Made by a program: the position numbers and the translations under genes
Origin: Cylindrospermum stagnale PCC 7417
GTDB lineage: Bacteria; Cyanobacteriota; Cyanobacteriia; Cyanobacteriales; Nostocaceae
Assembly: GCF_000317535.1 (NCBI RefSeq)
Contig: NC_019757.1
Coordinates: 3,054,501 to 3,118,500, forward strand
Length of the DNA stretch: 64,000 nt
Direction of reading: 5' to 3'
The notes under the pieces: model-generated
Told to the model about the DNA's origin: nothing
The model's input: the letters and a program-made list of their open reading frames with translations, nothing else
Databases searched by the model: none
In this document: piece by piece, positions 54,156 to 64,000 of the stretch
Layout of the letters: each line of letters opens with the position of its first letter
Position numbering within the stretch: position 1 is the first letter of the stretch

Positions 54156-54848
54156 CTAATTAATCAACAATTCTGGCGCTACCAATCCTTTTTGAATAGC
54201 TAAAATAGCGGCTTGAGTGCGATCGCGCACTTCTAACTTGTTTAAAATGGCATGGACGTGAACCCGCACCGTACCGGGGGCAATGTAGAGAATTTTGGCA
54301 ATTTCTTGATTACTTTTGCCACCAGCCACCAGCGCCAAAATTTCTTGCTCCCGCTTCGTTAAGGGATTTTCTAAAGGTTCGGCAGTTTTTGTGGGTAAAA
54401 GTGCTGGGGAATTGCCCTCAAAAGCTGCCCTAATTTCTACTGTCGCTGTTTGATCCCACCAAGAAGCACCTGCTGCTACTGATCGTACTGCCAGTATCAG
54501 TGACTCGGCGGGAATGCCTTTGAGGCAATAACCCTGAGAACCTGCGATAATTAATCGGGAAATCAGGGCTTTGTCGGAACGAGAGGTTAAAACCAAAATT
54601 GGTAAGTTTGGCTGCTGCTGCTTAATTTGGCGACAAGCCTCAATCCCACCAATTCCCGGCAAACCTATATCTAGCAACACCAAATCTAGGGGATAGCGGT
54701 TTGCCAATTCTACAGCTTGTTCCCCATCCTCTGCCTCTGCGACTATTTCCAAACCCGTTTCTTGTTGCAACCGCGTCCGCAGGCCCAGGCGAAACAGTTC
54801 ATCGTCTTCAACAAGTAAGATTTTTAGTGTAGCCGCAGCTTTAGTCAT
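54156..54848 (-). CDS. NarL/LuxR-type response regulator
   Basis: A 230-residue regulator. The receiver domain (1-125) has LLVEDDELFRLGL, the phospho-acceptor Asp in LVLLDIGLPGIGG, and the Lys region in CLKGIPAES. The C-terminal LuxR-type helix-turn-helix (LTKREQEILALVAGGKSNQEIA) follows (about 165-225). It is in tandem with the sensor kinase upstream, 86 bp apart, so the two should form a phosphorelay. The target is unknown, though the kdp operon lies immediately beyond. Confidence 0.9.
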   Translation of the reverse strand: MTKAAATLKILLVEDDELFRLGLRTRLQQETGLEIVAEAEDGEQAVELANRYPLDLVLLDIGLPGIGGIEACRQIKQQQPNLPILVLTSRSDKALISRLIIAGSQGYCLKGIPAESLILAVRSVAAGASWWDQTATVEIRAAFEGNSPALLPTKTAEPLENPLTKREQEILALVAGGKSNQEIAKILYIAPGTVRVHVHAILNKLEVRDRTQAAILAIQKGLVAPELLIN

Positions 54849-54934
54849 TTGTCAGTCGCTTGGCTTGATGTTTAAATTTTAAAGCAAAATCAAGAATCCA
54901 ATTTTTGCATTTTGAATTGATTAGCCTTTCCATC

Positions 54935-56071
54935 TTAAGTCCCTGGAAGTAGTGACGCAGGTATCTGAAAAGCAAACATTGCTCCCTGTGGTGAGCAATT
55001 CTCTGCCCAAATTGTCCCTCCATGTGCTTCAATAATCTGTCTAGTTAAATAAAGCCCCAGTCCCGATCCTGACATCAGCCGATCGCCTTGGACTTGATAA
55101 AACCGCTCAAATAAGTGGGGTAGCTCTTCTTCGGTGATCCCAGAACCACTATCAAGTACTTTCACAACTTGATCCCCAGAATAATTCTCCAGTACTACTT
55201 CCACTTTACCGCCACGGGGCGTATGGTTAATGGCATTGATCAGCAAGTTGCTGAAAACTCGCCTCAGTTGCAAAGCATCACCATTTACCCAAAAAAAACT
55301 GCGAAAATCTGATTTGCCATTGTCAAGAGAAACAGACACCTGACGTGTTTTCGCTAGTTCCGTCAGGGTGGTAATTGCATCGGCTGCCACAGCCAGCAAG
55401 TTAACAGGGGATAGCTGAAGTTTCAGCCCCTCGGCATCGTTGCGGTAAACATCTAAAAGAGTTTGCACGAGTTGCAATGTCTGGCTATGACTGCGAGCCA
55501 TTGTTTGCAGTACTTGTTCTTGGGTTGATGTAACTGCACCAAATTGCTGTTTTTCAAAAGATTTCAGCGTTTCAATTGCTCCTAATAAGGGTGTTTTTAG
55601 GTCATGAGTCAGGGTAGAAACGAAATCTTCACGCATCCTTGCCAGTTGTTTTTGAGCATGTAACTGTGCTTGCGTATAAGCGATCGCTTCTTCGTTGCGG
55701 CGGTTGCGATCGCTTAACCAACCCGTCACCACCAGGGCTAGTACTGCAATCAACCGATTCGACACTGTTGGCGGATCAGTCGCTTTTAATCCGGGGACAA
55801 ACAAATTCAACAGCGTTAATCCCGCCGCTGCTAGGGTGACAACCAGCACTGCGGCTCGGTTTAATCGGGAGTTGGCTAGCAAAATTGTCCCCGTGTAGAG
55901 ATAGCCAAATACATACTGTGGCGGTGTCAAGTATTCCAACCCAATCACCACAGCAAAGGCGATCGCCATTAGCCAGTATGTGCTCCAACTTTCATCAAGA
56001 GTTAAAACACCAATTTTCCTAGTCAATAATCGAGGTAACATCGGCATAATTTTCTCAATACTCAAAACCAT
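54935..56071 (-). CDS. Membrane sensor histidine kinase
   Basis: A 378-residue kinase. Four membrane segments are in residues 30-125 (YWLMAIAFAVVIGLEYL; YLYTGTILLANS; AAVLVVTLAAAGLTLLNL; LIAVLALVVTGWL), reminiscent of the DUF4118 region of KdpD. The HisKA domain has FVSTLTHDLKTPLLG with the phospho-acceptor His, and the HATPase domain NLLINAINHTPRG, DSGSGITEEE and GLGLYLTR. It is coupled to the regulator 86 bp downstream. Its position beside kdp, plus the missing kinase half of this kdpD, makes it a candidate K+ sensor; that is inference. Confidence 0.85.
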   Translation of the reverse strand: MVLSIEKIMPMLPRLLTRKIGVLTLDESWSTYWLMAIAFAVVIGLEYLTPPQYVFGYLYTGTILLANSRLNRAAVLVVTLAAAGLTLLNLFVPGLKATDPPTVSNRLIAVLALVVTGWLSDRNRRNEEAIAYTQAQLHAQKQLARMREDFVSTLTHDLKTPLLGAIETLKSFEKQQFGAVTSTQEQVLQTMARSHSQTLQLVQTLLDVYRNDAEGLKLQLSPVNLLAVAADAITTLTELAKTRQVSVSLDNGKSDFRSFFWVNGDALQLRRVFSNLLINAINHTPRGGKVEVVLENYSGDQVVKVLDSGSGITEEELPHLFERFYQVQGDRLMSGSGLGLYLTRQIIEAHGGTIWAENCSPQGAMFAFQIPASLLPGT

Positions 56072-57272
56072 ATAATCAAGCTAACTATTTAATTAAGCTA
56101 CAATTCTTATTTAATTAAGATCTATATCTGCAAATATACTCTCGATCTCTGGATATATAGTTTTTAAATTTTAAATATGATTGCTGCATAGTTTATTTGC
56201 CTGATAATATATCTAATGTGCCATTAAATTTACCAAAATTTTATTGTATAAAATATTTAGCAAGAAAATTTTCAGTTCAAAAAACTATAGGTGCTAAAGC
56301 TGTCTGTCTTCTGGTAAAAATCTAAACTTCCAAAAAACGGAACTTACCCAGATACTAATCCGATTGAGTTCAGATATATCCGTAATGACTTTTAAATGTT
56401 GTCTTCTTTCTCTTTGGCTCTTTTGCACTTCCAGAAAGATTAATTTTTCAAGTTTAGATAAGTAAAGCATTCCCCAAATCAATCAAAACTATTAAATTAA
56501 TGAATCTGAATCAACTACTAGGAACAATCATTATTGAAGGCTGACTCTGCCAGATATATATATATTTTAAATTTTAGATATTTCTATTTTGGATTCTGCA
56601 TTAAGCTGCAAGTCCAAATCTAAAATCTGATGCCTATAAATTCATAAATGAGGAAGATCTAGAATCTAAAAATGCTGTCAACAATAGTTATATTCAGTCA
56701 ATGCGTGAAATATACAATATAATTCTGGGCTATATCAGTCTTGAATGATTCGTTAAAACTTCCCTTGTTTCTCAATGCTAGCCTCCGCTTCAGGAGGAAA
56801 TGACTAAGCGTAAAGCGTCTTATAAAGGATAGGTCGAACGGCTACTGCTTTACACTACATACTCTCAGCATCCTTTTCAGTTCATTTTTCAAATTAATTT
56901 GACAACTCCGGTGAGATAGCTACCACCTCAGTCATGGTTAATAACAGGCTGACAAAAAGTGTAAAGTTATACTGGACTAGCGCTAATAATGTAATAAAAA
57001 TATCACTAAATTTAGATATTTCCAAGTAGCACATTTTGACGTTCTATTGTATAACCAGATAATATTAACTAGCAAATAAATGAATCAGAGGAAAAATTAG
57101 AGATGTTTAACAAAAACTTCAAGCAGCATCTGGAAATTAGTAAATCCAGATTGGAGAATTGAGGAGATATAAGATATTTCTCAAGGGCTATTCATCAAAA
57201 TATTCCGTAATTCATCGGTTATCCCCTAATAATTGCCTAGCTAGTACTTAAATTTAATTGAGAGCGAAATAC
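56072..57272. other. 1.2-kb intergenic region upstream of kdp
   Basis: No supportable gene. A minus-strand 62-codon frame at 56294-56482 lacks family signals. At 56792-56832 an AGGAGGAA site leads to an 11-codon frame (ATGACTAAG...GGATAG) that could be a leader peptide or chance. The stretch is very AT-rich and must hold the kdp promoter and that of the sensor kinase. Confidence 0.5.
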
Positions 57273-58958
57273 ATGGGACAAGGTTTTTTACAAATTGGTT
57301 TAACGTTGTGTATCGTCATTGCAATCACTCCCGTATTGGGAAGATACATGGCGCGTGTCTTCTTGGGAGAAAGAACACTGCTTGACCCGATCATCAACCC
57401 GATAGAGCGAAGTATCTACGTACTAGCGGGTATCAGTAGAAAAGAAGATATGACAGGTTGGCAATATATCCGGGCGGTACTATACAGCAACTTAATCATG
57501 GGTATTTTGGTGTACTCGCTGATATATTTTCAGAGAATATTGCCCTGGAATCCCAATGGCTTTGGTGCGCCTACCTGGGATATTTTGCTACACACCACCA
57601 TTTCCTTTTTGACGAACACCGACCAGCAGCACTACAGCGGCGAGACCACATTAAGCTATTTTAGCCAAGTAGCGGCTTTAGGGTTTTTGATGTTCACCTC
57701 AGCAGCCACAGGTTTAGCGGTAGGAATTGCCTTTATTCGCGGGTTGACAGGTAGAAAACTGGGAAACTTTTACGTCGATCTCACCCGTGCAATCATGCGA
57801 ATATTGCTGCCAATCTCAATTATTGGGGCGATCGCCTTGCTGGCATCAGGCGTACCGCAAACATTGTCTGGGACTATGGCTGTAGAAACCTTAGAGGGTG
57901 GGACGCAATATATCGCTAGAGGGCCCGTCGCATCCTTTGAGATGATCAAAATGTTGGGTGAAAACGGCGGTGGCTTTTTTGGCGTTAACTCTGCCCATCC
58001 CTTTGAAAATCCCAATCCTGCTTCTAACTTAATAGAAACCATCGCCATGATTTCTATTCCCGCAGCCTTGATTTACACCTATGGTTTATTTGCTAACAAC
58101 ATCAAACAGTCTTGGTTACTTTTTTGGATGGTATTTGTGATTTTTGTCGTTTTAGTTTGGGTGACAGCAGTCGGCGAACTGCAAGGTAATCCGCTGATCA
58201 ATAATAACTTGGGATTAGAACAGCCCAACTTAGAAGGTAAAGAAGTTCGATTTGGCTGGGCCCAAACAGCCTTGTGGGCAGTCACCACTACCGCTACTAT
58301 GTGTGGTGCTGTCAATGGGATGCACGATTCCCTAATGCCCCAAGGAACATTTTCGACCTTATTCAACTTATTTATCCAAATTATTTGGGGAGGACAGGGG
58401 ACTGGCACAGCTTACCTATTCATTTACCTAATTCTCACCGTATTCTTGACCGGGTTAATGGTAGGACGCACCCCAGAATTTTTCGGGCGCAAAATTGAAA
58501 AACGGGAAATCGTCCTTGCTAGCGTGGTGCTGCTGATCCACCCGATAGTGGTTTTGATTCCCAGTGCGATCGCCTTAGCTTATCCAATCTCCTTGTCTGG
58601 AATTAGCAACCCTGGCTTTCATGGAATCTCTCAAGTCGTTTATGAATACGCCTCAGCAGCAGCAAATAATGGTTCTGGTTTAGAGGGGTTAAAGGATGAC
58701 AGCCTGTGGTGGAACTTGAGTACTCTAATTAGCTTATTAGCAGGGCGCTACATCCCGATTATTGCCATCCTACTGTTAGCTGACAGTATGTCTGGCAAAC
58801 CAACAGTACCAGAAACACCTGGTACCTTGAGAACTGATTCCTTAATGTTTACCAGTGTCACTGCTGGAGTCACCCTAGTTTTGGGAGTACTGACTTTCTT
58901 TCCCGTTCTAGCTTTAGGCCCGATAGCCGAAGGCTTTAGATTAGCTTCTGGCAATTAA
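57273..58958 (+). CDS. kdpA: K+-transporting ATPase subunit A
   Basis: The K+-translocating channel subunit of the KdpFABC pump, 561 residues from the ATG at 57273. A TTG five codons upstream is a weaker alternative. The four K+-pore loops are visible ([39 protein letters not shown]), each ending with a glycine that lines the selectivity filter. About ten membrane segments. First gene of the operon kdpA-B-F/G-C-D, all on the plus strand. Expression is normally induced by low K+. Confidence 0.95.
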   Translation: MGQGFLQIGLTLCIVIAITPVLGRYMARVFLGERTLLDPIINPIERSIYVLAGISRKEDMTGWQYIRAVLYSNLIMGILVYSLIYFQRILPWNPNGFGAPTWDILLHTTISFLTNTDQQHYSGETTLSYFSQVAALGFLMFTSAATGLAVGIAFIRGLTGRKLGNFYVDLTRAIMRILLPISIIGAIALLASGVPQTLSGTMAVETLEGGTQYIARGPVASFEMIKMLGENGGGFFGVNSAHPFENPNPASNLIETIAMISIPAALIYTYGLFANNIKQSWLLFWMVFVIFVVLVWVTAVGELQGNPLINNNLGLEQPNLEGKEVRFGWAQTALWAVTTTATMCGAVNGMHDSLMPQGTFSTLFNLFIQIIWGGQGTGTAYLFIYLILTVFLTGLMVGRTPEFFGRKIEKREIVLASVVLLIHPIVVLIPSAIALAYPISLSGISNPGFHGISQVVYEYASAAANNGSGLEGLKDDSLWWNLSTLISLLAGRYIPIIAILLLADSMSGKPTVPETPGTLRTDSLMFTSVTAGVTLVLGVLTFFPVLALGPIAEGFRLASGN

Positions 58959-59033
58959 AACAAGGTAAAAAGCAAAAAGCAAAATCAAGTATTTTGACTT
59001 TTGATTTTACCCACCTCCTCACACACCACATAT

Positions 59034-61136
59034 ATGAAAGCGGCACCTACCTCAAAACCTAGATCTCCACGTAATCGTCCTAGCGATCGCCGTCAAGGAC
59101 GCAAAAAGGCGCGGTTAAGTAAAAAATGGCTCTACCTTAGGGCAATCAGGGATGCTTTTGTCAAGCTTCATCCCAAACAGGCCATCAAAAATCCCGTGAT
59201 GTTTTTGGTTTGGGTCGGGACAATCATCACCCTGACAGTGACAATTGATCCCGACCTGTTTGGGCCAACCCCCCAGAATAACCCACGACTTTTCAATGGC
59301 TTATTGACAGCAATTTTGTTCTTCACCGTTTGGTTTGCCAATTTTGCCGAAGCAGTGGCAGAAGGGCGGGGTAAAGCCCAAGCCGATGCTTTACGATCGA
59401 CAAAATCGGAAACGACCGCCAAAAAACTCGCAGATGACGGCACAATTACGCAAGTCCCTTCCACCAGTTTGAAAAAGGGCGATAACATCTACGTGGTTGC
59501 TGGTGATATGATTCCCGCCGATGGCGAAGTGATTATGGGTGTCGCCTCAGTCGATGAATCGGCAATCACTGGAGAATCAGCACCAGTCCTCAAAGAATCA
59601 GGTTCAGACGTTGCCAGTTCTGTCACAGGTGGTACCCGGATTATCTCCGACGAACTAATTATCCGCATCACCGCTGACCCAGGTAGAGGGTTTATTGACC
59701 GGATGATTGCCTTAGTCGAAGGGGCAGAACGCAGCAAAACGCCGAATGAAATCGCTTTAACAGTGTTGCTGGCAGTTCTCAGCTTAGTATTTCTGTTTGT
59801 GGTGGCAACTCTGCCCGCCTTCGCCTACTATGTTAAAAGTCCAATCAGCGTACCGGTCTTAATTGCCCTGTTAGTAGCCCTCATCCCCACAACCATTGGC
59901 GGCTTACTCAGTGCGATCGGCATCGCCGGCATGGATCGAGTAGCTCAATTTAACGTCATTGCCACCTCAGGACGCGCAGTCGAAGCTTGCGGTGATATCA
60001 ACACCCTAATTTTGGACAAGACAGGTACAATTACCCTCGGTAACCGCTTGGCAGAAGAGTTTATCCCGATCAACGGCCATTCAATGTCAGAAATTGCTAG
60101 TGTTGCTTGGGCAGCAAGCGTTTTTGATGATACCCCAGAAGGTAAATCCATTGTGCGATTGGCAGAAAAGTTAGGCGCAAAGTTCGATTTTGACCGCAAC
60201 TCCGCCCAAGGACTGGAATTTTCCGCCAAAACGCGCATGAGTGGCACTAACTTACCCGGTGGACGTGAGGTACGCAAGGGAGCAGTGGGAGCAATTCAAG
60301 GATTTGTCCGTTCCCGCAACGGACGTGAGACCCCAGAACTAAATGCTGCCTATGAACGAGTATCCCAATTAGGAGGTACACCCCTGGCTGTTTGCTTAGA
60401 TAACGAAATCTACGGTGTTGTCTATCTCAAAGACATTGTCAAACCTGGTATTCGCGAACGTTTTGACCAACTGCGGCGGATGGGAGTGCGTACCGTGATG
60501 CTGACTGGTGATAACCGAATTACCGCTGCTGTGATTGCCAAGGAAGCTGGGGTAGATGACTTCATCGCCGAAGCCACACCAGAAGATAAAATCAGCGTCA
60601 TTCAACGGGAACAGGCAGAAGGTAAACTGGTGGCAATGACTGGGGACGGGACTAATGATGCTCCAGCCCTGGCTCAAGCTAATGTCGGCGTCGCCATGAA
60701 TACAGGCACCCAAGCGGCTAAAGAAGCAGCTAATATGGTGGATTTGGACTCCGATCCCACAAAGCTGATCGATATTGTCAGCATTGGTAAACAATTGCTG
60801 ATTACTCGTGGGGCATTGACGACATTTTCTCTCGCCAATGATATTGCTAAATACTTTGCAATTATCCCAGTGATCTTTGCTGCTGCTAACCTGGAGAGCT
60901 TGAATATTATGAAGTTAACCAGCACTAACTCTGCCATATTATCAGCACTGATTTACAATGCTTTGATTATTCCTGCTTTGATTCCCTTGGCATTGAAGGG
61001 CGTGCAGTTTCGACCCTTGACAGCTAATCAACTGCTACTACGCAATATCTTAATTTATGGCTTAGGTGGAGTGATTGCGCCGTTTATCGCCATTAAGTTA
61101 ATAGATATGCTCATCACAGTTGTGGGATTAGCTTAA
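59034..61136 (+). CDS. kdpB: K+-transporting P-type ATPase subunit B
   Basis: The catalytic subunit, 700 residues from ATG 59034. A TTG at 59001 would add 11 residues. The N-terminus is a basic extension ([20 protein letters not shown]). Motifs are complete: TGES (ITGESAPV), phosphorylation site [19 protein letters not shown] nucleotide loop, and [12 protein letters not shown]. Seven membrane segments. It lies 75 bp after kdpA. Confidence 0.95.
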   Translation: MKAAPTSKPRSPRNRPSDRRQGRKKARLSKKWLYLRAIRDAFVKLHPKQAIKNPVMFLVWVGTIITLTVTIDPDLFGPTPQNNPRLFNGLLTAILFFTVWFANFAEAVAEGRGKAQADALRSTKSETTAKKLADDGTITQVPSTSLKKGDNIYVVAGDMIPADGEVIMGVASVDESAITGESAPVLKESGSDVASSVTGGTRIISDELIIRITADPGRGFIDRMIALVEGAERSKTPNEIALTVLLAVLSLVFLFVVATLPAFAYYVKSPISVPVLIALLVALIPTTIGGLLSAIGIAGMDRVAQFNVIATSGRAVEACGDINTLILDKTGTITLGNRLAEEFIPINGHSMSEIASVAWAASVFDDTPEGKSIVRLAEKLGAKFDFDRNSAQGLEFSAKTRMSGTNLPGGREVRKGAVGAIQGFVRSRNGRETPELNAAYERVSQLGGTPLAVCLDNEIYGVVYLKDIVKPGIRERFDQLRRMGVRTVMLTGDNRITAAVIAKEAGVDDFIAEATPEDKISVIQREQAEGKLVAMTGDGTNDAPALAQANVGVAMNTGTQAAKEAANMVDLDSDPTKLIDIVSIGKQLLITRGALTTFSLANDIAKYFAIIPVIFAAANLESLNIMKLTSTNSAILSALIYNALIIPALIPLALKGVQFRPLTANQLLLRNILIYGLGGVIAPFIAIKLIDMLITVVGLA

Positions 61137-61208
61137 AACAATTCAAAAATCAAAAATTAACTGCATTAGCCGCCATCCGGGTGGTTACTCAAAGGTTAGA
61201 AGAAAATA

Positions 61209-61478
61209 ATGAAACGAGTTGATTTACTAGAAAAGTTTTTGCCGATGGATATAATGCAGGCAGTGTCTTTGATCTGGTCGCGATGCCGTAAACAACAAAT
61301 GCCAATCGTGATTTTTATGACGCTGTGCTTGAACTTGGTAATTGCTCCTGTTGTTTATGCCGCTGGTGGTGGCATCTTAGAACGTCGTTCAGCCTGGGCA
61401 ATTGGCATCTTGGGCTTTGTGGCGGTAGCATTAGTCATTTACTTGTTTGTGGTTGTTTTTCAGCCGGAGCGATTCTAG
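61209..61478 (+). CDS. kdpF: KdpF-like small subunit (KdpG of Anabaena)
   Basis: An 89-residue protein between kdpB and kdpC. A first hydrophobic segment (MPIVIFMTLCLNLVIAPVVY) is followed by a second (AIGILGFVAVALVIYLFVVV) that ends FQPERF, the usual end of KdpF. KdpF stabilises the complex, so the second half may be a KdpF domain on a longer N-terminus. This matches the extra gene called kdpG in Anabaena kdp operons. It has an ATG start and 62 bp before kdpC. Confidence 0.8.
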   Translation: MKRVDLLEKFLPMDIMQAVSLIWSRCRKQQMPIVIFMTLCLNLVIAPVVYAAGGGILERRSAWAIGILGFVAVALVIYLFVVVFQPERF

Positions 61479-61540
61479 TAGAGTGTCATCAGGTTAATTG
61501 ATAAATTACAGCAATTTTTAGAGGTTTTTGCAAGATTTAT

Positions 61541-62143
61541 ATGTATATTTTTCGAGAAACCATCAGAGCAGTTCGCATGACTCTGGTGCTTTGGTTATTG
61601 ACAGCAATTATCTATCCTTTAGCGATCGTGGTAGTGGGTCAAGTTTTTTTCCCATTTTCAGCTAATGGCAGCATCATCCAAAATATAGATGCTAAACCCA
61701 TTGGTTCGGCTTTGATTGGCCAGGTGTTTACCTCAGACCAATATTTTCATGGACGTCCCAGTGCTGTGAGATATAGCCAAGGGAAAAAAGCTAATCCCAC
61801 AGGCATATCTGGTGCTAGTAATCTCGCTCCTAGCAATCCTGAACTAACGAACCGGATTCTTGAGCAAGGAAATCAATTCCGAGATGAAAATCTGGAACCG
61901 TTCGCTGATTTGATTTACACCTCTGGCTCTGGTTTAGACCCGCATATTTCTTTGAAAGCAGCACGACAGCAGTTAACAAGGGTGCTGCGTATACGTGGAG
62001 TCCGAGAAGATGAAATATTACCTTTAATCAATAAATATACTGATGGCAGATTTTTATGGATTTTTGGGGAGCCAGGAGTCAATGTTCTGCGATTGAATTA
62101 TGCTCTTGACCTGCAAGAAATTAACCGTAAGGAAAATCAATAA
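61541..62143 (+). CDS. kdpC: K+-transporting ATPase subunit C
   Basis: A 200-residue KdpC. One N-terminal membrane helix (about 13-35, LVLWLLTAIIYPLAIVVVG) anchors a periplasmic domain with the family motifs GQVFTSDQYFHGRPSA and SGLDPHISLKAA. KdpC assists ATP binding by KdpB. The last residues (LNYALDLQEINRKENQ) are ordinary. Confidence 0.93.
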   Translation: MYIFRETIRAVRMTLVLWLLTAIIYPLAIVVVGQVFFPFSANGSIIQNIDAKPIGSALIGQVFTSDQYFHGRPSAVRYSQGKKANPTGISGASNLAPSNPELTNRILEQGNQFRDENLEPFADLIYTSGSGLDPHISLKAARQQLTRVLRIRGVREDEILPLINKYTDGRFLWIFGEPGVNVLRLNYALDLQEINRKENQ

Positions 62144-62160
62144 ATGGTCAAACAATTTTG

Positions 62161-62243
62161 GATTTTAGATTTTAGATTTTAGATTGACCCCAGCAATCAA
62201 GTCAGGGGCTTATCATTTAATTATGGATTTTAGATTTTAGATT
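62161..62243. repeat. STRR tracts before kdpD (GATTTTA heptamers)
   Basis: Three-plus GATTTTA units at 62161-62185 and about two and a half at 62225-62243. They lie in the 248-bp gap between kdpC and kdpD. A reverse-complementary short run (AAAATCTAAAATT) near 62347 could pair with them. Confidence 0.7.
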
Positions 62244-62391
62244 TGTTTCACGTATTTTGCTTCTCGCGGAGCGAGTATAAATTCGGAGGCTTGTAACCCT
62301 TTGAAAATTTTGGATTTTGAATATTCAATTCCATCATCCAAAATTTAAAATCTAAAATTCGGTCAGTTGTTAGTTATTGTTGATGAACTAG

Positions 62392-63582
62392 ATGATGATT
62401 ACTCAGCGCGAGATGTTGAATGATACTAATACTGGTTCGGCTGACACTAAACCTTTAACTTCTGCTAGTTCTGCTATGTCTTTGGCGCGACGAGGAAAAC
62501 ACAAAATATTTATTGGTATGGCTCCTGGTGTAGGCAAAACCTACAGGATGCTAGAAGAAGGACACGCACTCAAACAAGAAGGAATTGATGTTGTCATTGG
62601 GCTTTTGGAAACCCACGGACGCAAGGAGACAGCAGCCAAAGCAGAGGGGCTGGAGATTGTAAAGAATCGGCAAGTTCCTCATGGTGAGTTGATGCTCACA
62701 GAAATGGACACAGAGGCAATTATCAGGCGATCGCCCCAATTGGTATTAATCGATGAACTGGCACATACTAATGTCCCTGGTTCCCCAAGGAAAAAGCGCT
62801 ATGAAGATGTGGAAGTAATTTTGGCCGCAGGCATTGATGTCTATTCCACAATGAATATTCAGCATTTGGAAAGTCTCAATGACTTAGTAGCACGAATTAC
62901 AGGCGTAGTAGTGCGTGAGCGGGTGAGCGATCGCATTTTGGAAGCAGCAGATGAAGTCGTAGTAGTTGATGTGACGCCCGAAACCCTGGAAGAACGGTTA
63001 ATAGAAGGCAAAATTTATGCACCGCCAAAAATCGAACAAGCCCTCGATAACTTTTTCCAACGCCGTAACCTGATTGCTTTGCGGGAATTAGCTTTGCGGG
63101 AAGTAGCAAACAACGTCGAAGAAGAGGCGATCGCATCCACCCCCAACGGGCAATTCTATAATATTCAAGAGCGGGTTTTGGTCTGCGTATCCACCTATCC
63201 CAACTCCGTACAACTGTTACGCCGGGGTGCTAGGTTGGCTAGTTACATGAACGCCCCGCTGTATACTCTATTTGTCGCCGATCCTCACCACTTCCTCACC
63301 AAAGAAGAAAGCCTACACGTTGACACTTGCCAGAAGCTGTGTAAAGAATTTGCCGGGACTTTTATTCGGGTTACCAACAATAATGTCGCTCAGGCGATCG
63401 CACAAGAAGCACATAAACACCACATCACCCAAATCGTCATCGGTGCCAGTCAGCGATCGCGTTGGCAACTATTGCTGAAAGGTTCTTTAATTCAAACATT
63501 GGTGCATTTGCTCAAAAACGTCGATTTGCACATCATTGCCAGCGAAAAAAAATCTTCATCTCAGGCTGAAAATTCAGGATAA
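62392..63582 (+). CDS. kdpD: Truncated KdpD (cytoplasmic sensor and USP domains only)
   Basis: A 396-residue protein. The N-terminal KdpD domain (about 35-240) has the Walker A motif GMAPGVGKTYRML and the Walker B-type LVLIDELAHTNVPGS. A universal-stress-protein domain follows (about 250-380, ending VIGASQRSRWQLLLKGS). There are no membrane segments and no kinase domains, whereas E. coli KdpD is about 894 residues. This short form is the one reported in Anabaena kdp operons, so it is a natural variant, not a broken gene. It probably binds ATP and a ligand such as c-di-AMP, without kinase output. Confidence 0.9.
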   Translation: MMITQREMLNDTNTGSADTKPLTSASSAMSLARRGKHKIFIGMAPGVGKTYRMLEEGHALKQEGIDVVIGLLETHGRKETAAKAEGLEIVKNRQVPHGELMLTEMDTEAIIRRSPQLVLIDELAHTNVPGSPRKKRYEDVEVILAAGIDVYSTMNIQHLESLNDLVARITGVVVRERVSDRILEAADEVVVVDVTPETLEERLIEGKIYAPPKIEQALDNFFQRRNLIALRELALREVANNVEEEAIASTPNGQFYNIQERVLVCVSTYPNSVQLLRRGARLASYMNAPLYTLFVADPHHFLTKEESLHVDTCQKLCKEFAGTFIRVTNNNVAQAIAQEAHKHHITQIVIGASQRSRWQLLLKGSLIQTLVHLLKNVDLHIIASEKKSSSQAENSG

Positions 63583-63775
63583 TTATTACCACCTGCTGCA
63601 TCTGAAAAGAGGAAAATCAAGCACTGAAGGAAAATCAGCACAGGGTGGTTCGACTCGCAAATATTTATCTCCCTGCAACTCCTCTGGTTCAATTGAATGT
63701 GTTAGCTAGCTTTTTGACATGGGCAGCGCCATGAATTAAACTACCTTTGGCAATTAACCAAAGAATCTGGTGCCA

Positions 63776-64000
63776 ATGCATCCAACTCGCGTTATTGGTT
63801 TAATTAGCGGCACATCTGTTGATGGCATAGACGCTGCTTTAGTAGATATTTCCGGTACAGATTTGGATCTGCAAGTTGAACTACTAGCAGGGGAAACATA
63901 TCCTTACTCTGCCGAACTTAGAGAGCGCATTTTGGCAATTGGCGCAGGAACGGCCATCTCAATGGCAGAATTAGCCGAAATAGATGATGCGATCGCTCTA
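63776..64000 (+). CDS. anmK: Anhydro-N-acetylmuramic acid kinase AnmK (partial)
   Basis: The first 75 codons are visible and run off the right edge. The N-terminus [20 protein letters not shown] is the family phosphate-binding motif, seen in all AnmK. The enzyme phosphorylates anhydro-MurNAc in peptidoglycan recycling. The start is ATG 63776. It follows kdpD by 193 bp and is likely a separate unit. Confidence 0.92.
   Translation, partial: MHPTRVIGLISGTSVDGIDAALVDISGTDLDLQVELLAGETYPYSAELRERILAIGAGTAISMAELAEIDDAIAL

Noticed and set aside
56294-56482. 62-codon minus-strand frame before kdp
   Set aside because: No supporting motif, and it lies in very AT-rich sequence.

Overview
The window reads as chromosome of a filamentous, Nostoc-type heterocystous cyanobacterium. 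The grounds are frequent HIP1 octamers (GCGATCGC), heptanucleotide tandem repeats of the STRR kind (CATAGTC, TGACTAA and GATTTTA units), short dispersed repeats sitting in HIP1 sites, a cytochrome c6 gene, a CYP110-like P450 beside a sesquiterpene synthase, and a kdp operon with an extra small gene and a truncated kdpD, as described for Anabaena. No rRNA, tRNA or CRISPR array was seen.

Layout. 1-10.9 kb: the start of a PotA-type ABC ATPase gene (runs off the left edge), a tandem pair of penicillin-binding protein 2 genes, a repeat-rich spacer with a MITE-like element, a VanY-type carboxypeptidase, an AEC permease, a phosphoribosyltransferase, a GPH-type symporter and two small hypotheticals. 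10.9-20.2 kb: chrA, a small phosphatase gene cut by a stop codon, a glutathione S-transferase, an arylsulfotransferase-like propeller protein and an aldo/keto reductase, then a forward group that looks like a decaying organosulfur locus: an SfnB/DszC-like flavoprotein, the wrecked C-terminus of an SsuD-like monooxygenase, an IscB-type N-terminal fragment, a cysteine-dioxygenase-like gene frameshifted by a 26-bp repeat, and a class II aldolase. 20.5-38.3 kb: a hypothetical, a TnpB element, a GDPD, a VWA protein, ligA, an exported protein, two linked histidine kinases, a fasciclin protein, an EamA permease, a DUF1400-type hydrolase and truB. 38.3-43.2 kb: a P450 and a terpene synthase separated by a second TnpB element, which carries a divergent 58-residue ribbon-helix-helix gene and a dyad in the shared promoter. 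43.2-57 kb: a TonB-dependent receptor, a broken TPR gene, petJ, an acetyltransferase, a group 2 sigma factor, priA, an RCC-reductase-like gene, a hydrolase and a two-component pair. 57-64 kb: kdpA-B-F/G-C-D and the start of anmK.

How genes may work together. The receptor gene and petJ share an upstream dyad, GACA-N3-TGTC, inside about 30 similar bases. This suggests one regulator, and copper status is the obvious candidate because petJ is classically expressed under copper limitation. The kdp genes encode a K+-pumping P-type ATPase; kdpD keeps only its cytoplasmic sensor half, and the neighbouring kinase and regulator could supply the missing output, though this is inference. The P450 and terpene synthase probably make an oxidised sesquiterpene. 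At least five loci are broken or remnant (phosphatase, SsuD-like, IscB-like, dioxygenase-like, TPR), and two of these contain the same HIP1-targeted dispersed repeat.
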